Positions 40,986 through 48,027 of a stretch of DNA of 48,027 bases are shown piece by piece. The notes beneath the pieces are model-generated. The model worked only from the letters and a program-made list of their open reading frames with translations, ran no database searches and had not been told where the DNA came from. Source of the DNA: a bacterium (GTDB taxonomy: Bacteria; Cyanobacteriota; Vampirovibrionia; Gastranaerophilales; Gastranaerophilaceae); assembly GCA_017467605.1 (NCBI GenBank), contig JAFUSQ010000002.1, positions 1 through 48,027 of the forward strand. Reading direction: 5' to 3'. The position numbers were made by a program, and so were the translations under genes. How positions within the stretch are numbered: position 1 is the first letter of the stretch; each line of letters begins with the position of its first letter.

Positions 40986-41669
40986 TTATTTTGCGGTATT
41001 CAAAATATAAGCAGAAGCATTTGTTGCAGGTGCAACTGTTGAATCATAAAATACTACAGGGAATATATCACCCATGTTTTTATTATCAACAATACAAGGT
41101 TTGTCAGGTGTCAATGTTGTTTCGACATCTCCCGAACAACTTACTTCTTTATTTGGCAAACTCACTCCATTTACATCTATAAACCCAACACAAAAATAAT
41201 TAAATTCGCTCTCATTATTTAAAACTTCTGTTACTGTTTTTCCGGGCAAAAGCGTACAACCCCCATCAACACTATCGAATTCCTCTGATATTCCAACAAT
41301 TGTTCCATCAGATAGGGTAAAACCATGCGTGTCTCCTATTTCAATGTGATACAAATTAAATTCATATAGATCAAATGCCAAATCATAGTAGCATGTAACA
41401 CCGGACAAATTATTATTAAATATTGTAGCAATATTTTCGTTTGGATTATCACAACCATTCCAAGAATAAGTTGCAAAATCCCAATCATGATTTGCTTTAT
41501 TCATTCTCACTGCTTGATTTAGGGTTGAAATGGTTTTCTTGAATTGGCTCCTATAACGCTGCCCATTAATATTTGCTATCAGTGTCGGTATAGTCATTGC
41601 TGCAACAACTCCGATAATACCTAATGTAATTAGTACCTCCGCGAGGTTAAATCCTGTTTTCTTTTTCAT
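40986..41669 (-). CDS. Prepilin-like protein with normal short leader (cassette 6)
   Basis: A 227-residue prepilin-like protein with a six-residue leader MKKKTG|FNLAEV (Asn replaces Thr at +2, Glu at +5 kept) and helix GIIGVVAAMTIPTLIANING. Close paralogue of the 22441 product: near-identical block after the helix, similar ending FPVVFYDSTVAPATNASAYI, but a shorter and divergent centre. Four or more Cys in the mature part. Ribosome-binding site AAAGGA. It is convergent with fabG and divergent from an XRE gene; the cassette splits fabG from acpP. It serves as the reference for what an uninvaded leader looks like. Confidence 0.9.
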   Translation of the reverse strand: MKKKTGFNLAEVLITLGIIGVVAAMTIPTLIANINGQRYRSQFKKTISTLNQAVRMNKANHDWDFATYSWNGCDNPNENIATIFNNNLSGVTCYYDLAFDLYEFNLYHIEIGDTHGFTLSDGTIVGISEEFDSVDGGCTLLPGKTVTEVLNNESEFNYFCVGFIDVNGVSLPNKEVSCSGDVETTLTPDKPCIVDNKNMGDIFPVVFYDSTVAPATNASAYILNTAK

Positions 41670-41774
41670 ATTTATCCTTTCTACAACAATTTTTCTTTAT
41701 TTTTTGTTGTGTTGCATAGATATATTATATTTATTAAGCCTAATTGTCAAATTAATAATCCCTATTAAATCATT

Positions 41775-41809
41775 TTTTAGTAGTAACTAAAATCTATAAT
41801 TATTTATAG
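41775..41809. promoter_or_regulatory. Inverted repeats, candidate operator of cassette 6
   Basis: TTTTAGT (41775-41781) and ACTAAAA (41786-41792) are inverted around AGTA. CTATAA (41794-41799) and TTATAG (41804-41809) are inverted around TTAT and overlap the ribosome-binding site of the XRE gene. Both are AT-rich candidates. Confidence 0.45.
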
Positions 41810-41819
41810 GAGAATTTTT

Positions 41820-42134
41820 ATGGATAATATTAAAATCCTGCTGGGGAAGCGTATACAAGAACTGCGAAAAGGGAAAAAGTTATCTCAAGAAGCTTTGGCC
41901 GAAAAAATCGGGATTGAACCTAATAATTTGAGTCGTATAGAAAACGGAAAAAATTATCCGACTCCCGAAAATCTTGCTAAAATTGCTAAAGAACTTAATG
42001 TCTCTGTCGACAAATTATATTTGTTTGAACATCATCAAAATTATTCTCAATTAAAGGAGGAAATCGTAAAAGCTTTAGATGATGAGCAATTTGGACGATT
42101 ATTGTATAAGTTTTACAGGTTGATAAAAGAATAA
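41820..42134 (+). CDS. XRE-family HTH regulator (cassette 6)
   Basis: A 104-residue protein with HTH core GKRIQELRKGKKLSQEALAE, KIGIEPNNLSRIENGKNYPT, closing VDKLYLFEHH, and a helical tail of about 35 residues (QLKEEIVKALDDEQFGRLLY). It is the closest relative in the window of the cassette 4 regulator. Ribosome-binding site AGGAG. It is divergent from the 41669 prepilin, and transcription runs toward acpP, which has its own strong promoter downstream. Confidence 0.9.
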   Translation: MDNIKILLGKRIQELRKGKKLSQEALAEKIGIEPNNLSRIENGKNYPTPENLAKIAKELNVSVDKLYLFEHHQNYSQLKEEIVKALDDEQFGRLLYKFYRLIKE

Positions 42135-42177
42135 TCGTGAAGTTTTTTAACAAATTCATATATGTTTTGTAAACTTC

Positions 42178-42206
42178 TTGCAAAAAAATATTCACAGGGT
42201 TATAAT
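42178..42206 (+). promoter_or_regulatory. Promoter of acpP
   Basis: TTGCAA (42178-42183), 17 bases, TATAAT (42201-42206), then a 50-base leader with AAGAGGAAAAG before the ATG at 42257. A near-consensus promoter suits a highly expressed ACP gene and makes acpP independent of the inserted cassette. Confidence 0.7.
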
Positions 42207-42256
42207 GTAGTCGGAAAAGTATTAGTAATACAATTTAATTAAGAGGAAAAGAAAAG

Positions 42257-42493
42257 ATGAGTACATTAGACACAGTAAAAAAAGTTGTAGTAGATCAATT
42301 GAGTGTAGATGAAAAATTAGTTACACCTGAAGCTCGTTTCACAGATGATTTAGGTGCTGATTCATTAGACACAGTTGAATTAGTTATGGCTTTAGAAGAA
42401 GAATTCAAATGCGAAATCCCTGATGAAGACGCAGAAAAAATTCAAACAGTTCAAGATGCTGTAAATTACATTGATAGCAAATTAGCTAAGTAA
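42257..42493 (+). CDS. acpP: Acyl carrier protein
   Basis: Carries growing acyl chains on a phosphopantetheine arm. [20 protein letters not shown] contains the modified Ser at residue 36, and the strongly acidic helix II for partner binding is intact. 78 residues, standard. It lies directly upstream of fabF, as in most bacteria, with its own promoter. Confidence 0.97.
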   Translation: MSTLDTVKKVVVDQLSVDEKLVTPEARFTDDLGADSLDTVELVMALEEEFKCEIPDEDAEKIQTVQDAVNYIDSKLAK

Positions 42494-42577
42494 TTATCTC
42501 ACTGTTATGAGTTTTTAAATTGAATTTAACTATATTTGTGAATGCGGGCGTGAGATAATTTTCATTCCCGCATTTTA
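42494..42577 (+). terminator. Competing hairpins after acpP
   Basis: AATGCGGG (42540-42547) and CCCGCATT (42567-42574), then TTAC, form a terminator-like stem. Alternatively ATTATCTCAC (42494-42503) can pair with GTGAGATAAT (42551-42560), which would use part of the first loop. This mutually overlapping arrangement could tune read-through to fabF. Confidence 0.55.
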
Positions 42578-42591
42578 CTGTAAATTGATAA

Positions 42592-42640
42592 GTAGGTTGA
42601 GCTTGTTTGCTCAATAGTAGGTTGGGATTGTTATCCTGAC
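42592..42640. repeat. Tandem GTAGGTTG segments between acpP and fabF
   Basis: AAGTAGGTTGAGC followed by TTGTTTGCTCAA (a TTGAGC/GCTCAA stem), then TAGTAGGTTGGGATTG..ATCC. It is a dispersed-repeat fragment related to the hairpin in the 14294 leader. No open frame. Confidence 0.4.
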
Positions 42641-42658
42641 AATATAAAGGACATAAAT

Positions 42659-43915
42659 ATGAGTAAAAGAAGAGTAGTAATTACAGGTTTGGGTGTTGTT
42701 ACCCCTTGCGGTATAGGCGTTGACAATTTCTGGAAAGCAATGCTTGAAGGTAAAAGCGGAGTTTCAACTATTGAAAGAATTAGTACTGAAGGTCAAGCAG
42801 TAAAAATTGCCGCAGAAATTAAAGATAAAGATTTTAATCCGGAAGATTATATCGATCCTAAAGAAGCTAAACGAATGGATAGATTTACTCAATTCGGAAT
42901 TGTTGCAGCTGATGAAGCTATTGCAGATTCAGGAATTGATGAAGCTGGTCTTGATCCTTACAGAATTGGAGTAATTGTAAGTTCTGCAGCAGGCGGATTT
43001 CATACTTTTGAAAAAAACCATCTTGCAATGATGGAAAAAGGACCGACAAAAGGGTCTCCGTTTACGGTTCCTATGTTAATTGTTGATATTGCTTCAGGCA
43101 GAATTTCAATTAAACATGGTTATAAAGGTTTAAATAAGTGTATTGCATCTGCTTGTGCGACAGGAACTCATACAATAGGTGATGCTTTCAGAAGTATTCA
43201 ATACGGTGATGCTGATGTCGTTGTAGCGGGCGGCTGCGAAGCGACAATTACAACACTGGGAGTAGGTGCATTTACTGCATGTCGTGCTTTATCAAAACGT
43301 AATGATGAACCGCAAAAAGCTTCACGTCCTTATGATAAAGACCGTGATGGTTTTATTATGGGCGAAGGTGCTGCAGTTCTTGTATTAGAAGAATATGAAC
43401 AGGCTAAAAAACGTGGTGCCAAAATCTATGCAGAAATTGTAGGTTATGGTCAAACTGCTGATGCTCATGATATTGTTGCTCCTGATCCGGAAGGTAAAGG
43501 TGCAAGAAAATCAATGGAATTTGCTCTTGCTGATGCCGAAATGAAGCCTGAAGAAATTGATTATATTAACCCTCATGGTACAAGTACCGGTTTGGGTGAT
43601 ATCGCTGAATCTCAAGCAATTGCTCAAATCTTTGGCGACAAAGAAAAAAATCCAAATTTGGTTGTAAGTTCAACAAAAAGTATGCATGGTCACATGCTTG
43701 GTGCAACAGGTGCGGTTGAAGCAGTAGTTTGTGTTAAAACAATTACTGACGGTAAAATACCTCCAACAATCAATCTTGATAATCAAGATGAACGTGTTGC
43801 AAATTTAGATTATGTACCGCATAAAGCTCGTGATAAGAAAGTTCATGCTGCACTTTCAAATTCATTTGGCTTTGGCGGTCACAATACAACCTTGATTTTC
43901 AAAGAGGTTGAATAG
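42659..43915 (+). CDS. fabF: 3-oxoacyl-ACP synthase II
   Basis: Elongating condensing enzyme of type II fatty-acid synthesis. The catalytic triad is C166 (SACATG), H306 (NPHGTST) and H343 (MHGHMLG), each three positions beyond E. coli FabF numbering. 418 residues, ending FGFGGHNTTLIF. It is the last gene of the fab block, followed by a palindromic repeat. Confidence 0.96.
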   Translation: MSKRRVVITGLGVVTPCGIGVDNFWKAMLEGKSGVSTIERISTEGQAVKIAAEIKDKDFNPEDYIDPKEAKRMDRFTQFGIVAADEAIADSGIDEAGLDPYRIGVIVSSAAGGFHTFEKNHLAMMEKGPTKGSPFTVPMLIVDIASGRISIKHGYKGLNKCIASACATGTHTIGDAFRSIQYGDADVVVAGGCEATITTLGVGAFTACRALSKRNDEPQKASRPYDKDRDGFIMGEGAAVLVLEEYEQAKKRGAKIYAEIVGYGQTADAHDIVAPDPEGKGARKSMEFALADAEMKPEEIDYINPHGTSTGLGDIAESQAIAQIFGDKEKNPNLVVSSTKSMHGHMLGATGAVEAVVCVKTITDGKIPPTINLDNQDERVANLDYVPHKARDKKVHAALSNSFGFGGHNTTLIFKEVE

Positions 43916-43965
43916 ATTTTAAATTTTTTAAAATGATATGAAGTGTTAACTTTTCATTGATTAAT

Positions 43966-44030
43966 AGGAGATTCCACGCTGCAAAAATTACGTCATTTAG
44001 AGCGAAGTGTGGAATCTTCGTAATTTTTAC
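43966..44030. repeat. Palindromic element downstream of fabF
   Basis: AGATTCCACGCT and its inverse AGTGTGGAATCT enclose AAAAATTACG..CGTAATTTTT inverted segments. The whole is a roughly 60-base interleaved palindrome in the 185-base gap after fabF. No exact second copy was noticed in the window. It may act as terminator or belong to the dispersed palindrome set. Confidence 0.6.
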
Positions 44031-44100
44031 ACCTCTGAATGAAATAATATTTTTGAGCATACAATAGGCAAAAAATTATATTTTTTGATTTAATATTTAT

Positions 44101-44403
44101 ATGAATTTGCTGAGTTTAAATAAAGATATTTCTGCTTTGCTTGTAAATTGGGCAGATTCTAAGCCTGTTCCTCAATTAATAGATAGTGTTACATACGATT
44201 TGTATGAGGATAACAATCCGTTCAGAAAACAGTTTAGTAAGTCTGAAATTAATAATAAGGAATTGAGATTAGCAGTAAACACTGCGGCATCTTTAGGTGC
44301 CGAAACCTTTTCTCTCTTTGCAAATCCGTATTATCTAAGTCATAAGGTTACTCAAATTCCAGTTTATTATCAAAGTGCAGTTGATTTATATAATAAAAAA
44401 TAA
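44101..44403 (+). CDS. Small uncharacterised protein
   Basis: A 100-residue soluble protein, family not recognised. A helical N-terminus (LLSLNKDISALLVNWADSK) is followed by VTYDLYEDNNPFRKQFSK, a helix ELRLAVNTAASLGAETFSLF and a Tyr-rich end (PYYLSHKVTQIPVYYQSAV). No signal or membrane segment. No clear ribosome-binding site before the ATG at 44101; TTTAAT lies six bases upstream but has no good -35. The stop codon touches the start of a long dispersed repeat. Confidence 0.6.
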   Translation: MNLLSLNKDISALLVNWADSKPVPQLIDSVTYDLYEDNNPFRKQFSKSEINNKELRLAVNTAASLGAETFSLFANPYYLSHKVTQIPVYYQSAVDLYNKK

Positions 44404-44606
44404 GGTAACTACATACCTGTTTCCGCTAAAAAACGTTAAAATTGTCATGCTGAACTTGTTTTAGCATCTTTCAATTTATTAGATTCCGAAACACCGAGTA
44501 GGAACAGAAAATTACGTTTCGCAAGCTCAACTAATTTTCTAGTCAGTTCGGAATGACATTATGATTGAGCTTTAATTTATTTTGTGGTAACTTCTATAGA
44601 ATTACC
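44402..44606. repeat. Long dispersed repeat, copy 2
   Basis: Second copy of the 16945-17160 element, with positions 44481-44567 identical over 87 bases. Ends AAGGTAAC and ATTACC are loosely inverted. As in copy 1 it lies immediately 3' of a plus-strand gene. The remainder of the 260-base gap 44404-44663 holds only the hairpin at 44621. Confidence 0.85.
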
Positions 44607-44620
44607 ACAAACAATTGTAA

Positions 44621-44640
44621 GGTGGGGTACCTACCCCACC
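44621..44640. repeat. Near-perfect GC-rich hairpin downstream of speE
   Basis: GGTGGGGTA CC TACCCCACC: nine-base arms with a two-base centre. It lies 24 bases beyond the speE stop. No strong T-run follows on the speE strand, so it may be a dispersed palindrome rather than a terminator. Confidence 0.55.
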
Positions 44641-44663
44641 ATCAATTCCGGCTCAATATTAAT

Positions 44664-45515
44664 TTATAAAAGTTCTTTTAAATAATTTGGCAGTGCAAAA
44701 CGTGCGTTATGATATTCTTTGTTATAAATTTTACAAGTTGGAATGATTTCATTTGCGCGTTCATCATTGTAGTATTCCAGAGGTTTTACATCAACTGAGC
44801 AAAATGCCCACGCCCAATATCCGCCGGGGTATGTCGGAATGTTTGATGTGTATGTTGCGACTGTTGGGAATACTTTTTTAAGTTGTTTATACATTTTTTG
44901 AACAGAGTCTTTTTGTGCAAAAGGAGATTCTGATTGAGCAACCATAATACCGCCTTTTTTTAGTGAATTTTTAACATTTGTATAAAATTCATCAGTAAAC
45001 AAACCTTCTCCGGGTCCCATAGGGTCGGTTGAATCGATTAAAACAATATCAAATTCATCTTTTTTATCTTTCATATATTCAATTGCATCTTGAACAAGGA
45101 TTTCAACTTTTGGGTTATCAAGTTCGCAAGCAATTGTCGGGAGATATTTTTTGCAAGCATCAATAACCATACCGTCAATTTCACATAATACTGCACGTTC
45201 AACGGTTTTGTGTTTTAGAACTTCTCTGATTGTTCCGCCGTCCCCTCCGCCAATTACAAGAACGGATTTAGGGCACGGGTGCTGCATCATTGGAATATGT
45301 GCTATCATTTCGTGGTAATGATATTCATCTCCAACTGTTGTCATCATCAAATCATCAAGTGTTAAAACTCTGCCTAAGTCGGATTCAGTTTCAAAAATTT
45401 CAACCTTTTGAAATGGTGAATTGTCGGAAAATAACACTTTTCCTGCTTTTATTGCTATACCAAAGCCCCCGGGGGTAATTTCATGGTAGTATCCGTTTTC
45501 TATACCGTTTTTCAT
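44664..45515 (-). CDS. speE: Spermidine synthase
   Basis: Transfers aminopropyl from decarboxylated SAM to putrescine. The nucleotide-binding VLVIGGGDGGTIREVLKH, the acidic VLCEIDGMVIDACKKYLP, and the loop IVLIDSTDPMGPGEGLF are characteristic. 283 residues, normal. It is probably transcribed alone: a terminator lies upstream at 45542 and no partner (speD) is adjacent. Confidence 0.95.
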   Translation of the reverse strand: MKNGIENGYYHEITPGGFGIAIKAGKVLFSDNSPFQKVEIFETESDLGRVLTLDDLMMTTVGDEYHYHEMIAHIPMMQHPCPKSVLVIGGGDGGTIREVLKHKTVERAVLCEIDGMVIDACKKYLPTIACELDNPKVEILVQDAIEYMKDKKDEFDIVLIDSTDPMGPGEGLFTDEFYTNVKNSLKKGGIMVAQSESPFAQKDSVQKMYKQLKKVFPTVATYTSNIPTYPGGYWAWAFCSVDVKPLEYYNDERANEIIPTCKIYNKEYHNARFALPNYLKELL

Positions 45516-45541
45516 TATAAATTTCCCTTTCTTATATAATA

Positions 45542-45572
45542 AAACTTCGAGAATAATTAATTCTCGAAGTTT
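45542..45572 (-). terminator. Terminator of the LysM/EF-hand protein gene
   Basis: AAACTTCGAGAAT (45542-45554) and ATTCTCGAAGTTT (45560-45572) form a perfect 13-base-pair stem with a five-base loop; on the minus strand it ends in a T-rich stretch. Confidence 0.8.
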
Positions 45573-45603
45573 ATACTATCATATAAATATTTGTTTTCAA
45601 ATT

Positions 45604-47745
45604 TTATTCAACAGGAATTTCCTTATTGAAATCCGGGAATGCATAATTTGAATCAGGTGCATAATATTTGCCGTCTATTTTGAATGCTTTTTCTCCGTTT
45701 GGTAATGTTACCCGTTCTCCATTTATAATATGACCATTTATTTGCATATTTTTTATTGGACCGTCTTGCCAGCTATTCATTTGATTGTAGAGATAAAGGT
45801 TGTCATTATATTCTTCCAAGCCTTCCATTTTGAGTCTTTCTTGAGGTGAAGTCGGAAGTTTACCTCTCTTTATATTATTTTTTGATTCAAATTCTTTTAG
45901 TTTGTTGTCTAATGAATCCATTTGTGTTTGGAATGAAGATTGTTTGTTGTCACCTTCATAGTGTTTAGCTCCAACTGATCCTGATTCAATATCAGTTGTA
46001 TTTGTTTTTAATTTGTCATTTGAGGTCTCTGCGGCATTTGGAGTTTGTTGAATCTCGCTACTATCCAGATTCCCAATATCTTCTGTTAGTTTGCTGATAA
46101 CAGATGGCGCATTTTGTTTTAGTTCTTCTTGTGTTAATTCGCCGTCTTTTTTCTGTGTATCAATATTGTCAAAGCTTTCGTCAATAAGTTTGTTAATTTG
46201 CTGTTCATTATCTTTGGTTATTTCAACGCCTGCTTCTTGGAGTTGACCTTTGATAAATGTGTTGTATTCTTTTTTATCCAGTGTTTTATTGCCATTATCA
46301 TCACTTTTTAACATTGTTGCAACATCATCATCATTTGAAGTAAGGGGTTTATTTGCCATTTCGGTTGCTTTTTCAAGAACGTTGCCATTTTTGTCTCGAA
46401 CTTCAATTGAACCATCTTTGGCATATCCGACATCATAATCATCTCCAAGTTGAGCTTGAACTTCTTTGCGTCTTGCAACAGTTTCTTCTGAGGGTTTTTT
46501 GCTGGTAACTTCAACTTCGGATAATTCTTTACCTTCTTGTGTAAAGTTTGGAATATTAACTTTATCGTTTGGATAGAAGAATTTATTACCCTTTAATTTT
46601 GGATTTGAACCGTTATAGGTTTTTACGGTATCTTTATTAGCTTCTAAAAATTCTGTTTTAGCATTTTTAATTTGGTCTGGTGTTGGGTTTTCAAAACCTT
46701 GCTCTTTTAAGGCATCTGTAACAATTTTTGTTATGCTATCACCTTTTTTAACTGTGTATTGAGCAGGTGCATCAAACAGGTTTGATTTAATTTCTTCACC
46801 TTTTGAATTTTTGAATGTTGTTTCTATATTTCCTGCCGAGTCTTTTGTTTCGGCTTTAACATTACCTTTATCATCATATGTAAAAGTTGTTGTTTTCTTC
46901 AATGTTGGGTTTTGGGCATCAATAGTTTCTTCTGACGGTTTACCATTTTGCATGTCTTCTTCGCTTGCATATTTTGTATCAATTGTGTGTCCGTCTTTTT
47001 TCTCGGAAACTGTTACTGAACCTGCCTGACCTTCAACTGTTTCGCGTGCAATTGTTTGACCGTCTTTATATTCAAAATCGGTTTTAACTTCTTGTTTATT
47101 TTTTAATTCTGTGGTTGTTGTAATTTGACCATCTGCATTTTTAGTTACGCTTTTATTTCCGTCAGGAGTGAACGTGGTTGTTAAGCCGTCCTTAATGAGA
47201 GTTGTTTTGTTACCTTTAGAATCATATTGTGTAACTGTTCCGTCTGCATCAATTATATCTTTACTTCCGTTTTTGTGTTTAATTTCTCGGGAACCGTCGT
47301 CCATAGTGGATACAACATCACCATTATCAAGTTTTTCCTGATCATATCTGTAGGAATATTTATCATCAACATTACTTTGATAAATATGGGTTGATTTGTT
47401 ACCGTTGTTTTCAACATATTCGGTACCATTTTTAGCAGCTTCCTGTTGTTTTGCCAGTGAATTTATAGCATCAAAATCCAAACCGGCTTTTTTACTTTCT
47501 CGTTTAGAAAGCTTTTTATTACCTGCTGCATCATTTAATTTTTGGCTAAGCCAAGCTGCTTCATTATCATCAAGTTTGCCGTCTTTGACACCGCCGTTTT
47601 GACCGTCAGCCATTTCGATTAAGGCTTTGTTTTGTTCGGTCATTTGCAGATTTTTAAGTGCATTGGCACTTGTGTCAATTGTTTGTTTTTGACCTTTCAA
47701 TTTAATGATATTGGGCTGATTCCCGCCATTAATACCGTCAACCAT
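45604..47745 (-). CDS. Large LysM and EF-hand-like repeat protein
   Basis: A 713-residue hydrophilic protein without signal peptide. Order: EF-hand-like Asp/Gly region (45-66, DGQNGGVKDGKLDD); beta-repeat region rich in DGxxTxxD and GNxKT units (125-320), like YwqK/YD-type repeats; LysM domain opening AQYTVKKGDSITKIV (329-400); linker ELSEVEVTSKKP (407-418); two EF-hand-like loops (482-493 DDNGNKTLDKKE and 527-539 NIDTQKKDGELTQ); C-terminal region ending in an ERVTLPNGEKAFKIDGKYY hairpin. It probably binds calcium and peptidoglycan at the cell surface. How it leaves the cell is unclear. It shares the linker motif with the next gene. Confidence 0.72.
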   Translation of the reverse strand: MVDGINGGNQPNIIKLKGQKQTIDTSANALKNLQMTEQNKALIEMADGQNGGVKDGKLDDNEAAWLSQKLNDAAGNKKLSKRESKKAGLDFDAINSLAKQQEAAKNGTEYVENNGNKSTHIYQSNVDDKYSYRYDQEKLDNGDVVSTMDDGSREIKHKNGSKDIIDADGTVTQYDSKGNKTTLIKDGLTTTFTPDGNKSVTKNADGQITTTTELKNKQEVKTDFEYKDGQTIARETVEGQAGSVTVSEKKDGHTIDTKYASEEDMQNGKPSEETIDAQNPTLKKTTTFTYDDKGNVKAETKDSAGNIETTFKNSKGEEIKSNLFDAPAQYTVKKGDSITKIVTDALKEQGFENPTPDQIKNAKTEFLEANKDTVKTYNGSNPKLKGNKFFYPNDKVNIPNFTQEGKELSEVEVTSKKPSEETVARRKEVQAQLGDDYDVGYAKDGSIEVRDKNGNVLEKATEMANKPLTSNDDDVATMLKSDDNGNKTLDKKEYNTFIKGQLQEAGVEITKDNEQQINKLIDESFDNIDTQKKDGELTQEELKQNAPSVISKLTEDIGNLDSSEIQQTPNAAETSNDKLKTNTTDIESGSVGAKHYEGDNKQSSFQTQMDSLDNKLKEFESKNNIKRGKLPTSPQERLKMEGLEEYNDNLYLYNQMNSWQDGPIKNMQINGHIINGERVTLPNGEKAFKIDGKYYAPDSNYAFPDFNKEIPVE

Positions 47746-47769
47746 GTACTTATCTCCATTTTATTATCA

Positions 47770-48027
47770 TTAAGCTTTTGTTGATTTAAATCCGTTCATT
47801 ACCCAGGCAAAAAATCCTTGTTTTTTAGGTTTTTGACCTGTTACGGTAACTTCTGCTAATGTACCGCCATCGTAAGTTTTTTCTTGTGGTTTCTTACCAA
47901 TAACAGTAACTTCCGCGAGCGTTCCACCGTCAAGAGTGACATCATCATCTTTTTTCGGTGCTTTACCGGTGACAACGACTTCCGCGAGCGTTCCACCGTC
48001 AAGAGTGACATCATCATCTTTTTTCGG
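47770..48027 (-). CDS. Tandem-repeat protein with GGTLAEVxVTG units, 5' partial
   Basis: The C-terminal 85 residues of a gene that runs off the right edge on the minus strand; only the stop (47770-47772) is in the window. Three tandem units each contain DGGTLAEV-x-V-x-G-K/Q-x-P, the first two joined by a Lys/Asp-rich spacer (KKDDDVTL). The last 18 residues are different, with an aromatic FFAWVMNGF. The first two units have a 23-residue, 69-base period; 47911-47958 and 47980-48027 are identical over 48 bases. Function unknown. The unit resembles ELSEVEVTSKKP in the neighbouring LysM protein, 24 bases downstream. Confidence 0.75.
   Translation of the reverse strand, partial: PKKDDDVTLDGGTLAEVVVTGKAPKKDDDVTLDGGTLAEVTVIGKKPQEKTYDGGTLAEVTVTGQKPKKQGFFAWVMNGFKSTKA

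Noticed and set aside
13962-42134. A prophage or integrative element explaining the many XRE regulators
   Set aside because: No integrase, terminase, capsid, portal, lysis or conjugation gene is present, and the regulators are spread among housekeeping genes.

Overview
This AT-rich, densely coded window comes from a chromosome with a Gram-negative type of envelope: an RND efflux pump with a TolC-like partner, and diderm-style secreted proteins. Six prepilin-like genes carry the same N-terminal block (FTLAEVLIT then a GIIGVVAA-type helix). From family knowledge this block, the AT-rich composition and the lineage-specific hypothetical proteins suggest the Gastranaerophilales / Vampirovibrionia (Melainabacteria) next to Cyanobacteria. 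That placement is inference; no rRNA is present to confirm it. I found no tRNA, rRNA, CRISPR array, transposase or phage structural gene.

Layout. 1-4.4 kb: 3' part of an RND pump gene overlapping a TolC-family gene. 4.4-7.1 kb: PreA-like dihydropyrimidine dehydrogenase and CstA-like transporter. 7.2-10.4 kb: small stress and redox genes (two cupins, Ogt, an Fe-S-type flavoprotein, an NTF2-like protein) with a MarR repressor whose palindromic operator fills its promoter spacer. 10.4-17.9 kb: GNAT-like protein, orphan DNA methyltransferase, mutL, holA, holB, plsY. 19.3-26.4 kb: a TPR membrane protein, an uncharacterised protein and map, then a TPR protein, a DUF4145-like tail-anchored protein and a GT2-Stealth glycosyltransferase. 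27-31.5 kb: pgi, two lineage-type hypotheticals, and a DtxR/MntR regulator. 31.7-43.9 kb: the fatty-acid/phospholipid block yceD-rpmF-plsX-fabH-fabD-fabG-acpP-fabF, in the order known from E. coli and many other bacteria but split in three places. 44.1-48 kb: a small unknown gene, speE, and two repeat-rich proteins at the edge.

The outstanding pattern is a repeated two-gene cassette: a small XRE/HTH regulator transcribed divergently from a prepilin-like gene. All six prepilin genes (starts 14294, 18541, 22441, 36027, 38186, 41669) have such a partner. The seventh XRE gene (26608) is divergent from the GT2-Stealth gene. Three cassettes sit inside the fab block, between fabH/fabD, fabD/fabG and fabG/acpP. 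The intergenic regions hold inverted or iterated motifs that look like private operators. Four of the six prepilin leader peptides are lengthened, up to about 140 residues, by in-frame dispersed palindromic repeats of the kind that also lie between genes. Two prepilin genes share 103 of 104 bases in one block but diverge elsewhere, as gene conversion would produce. Together these suggest a locally regulated, recombining repertoire of pilin-like surface proteins.

Several genes (marR, holA, probably ogt) have a -10 box only six bases before the ATG and no ribosome-binding site, so leaderless transcripts are likely.
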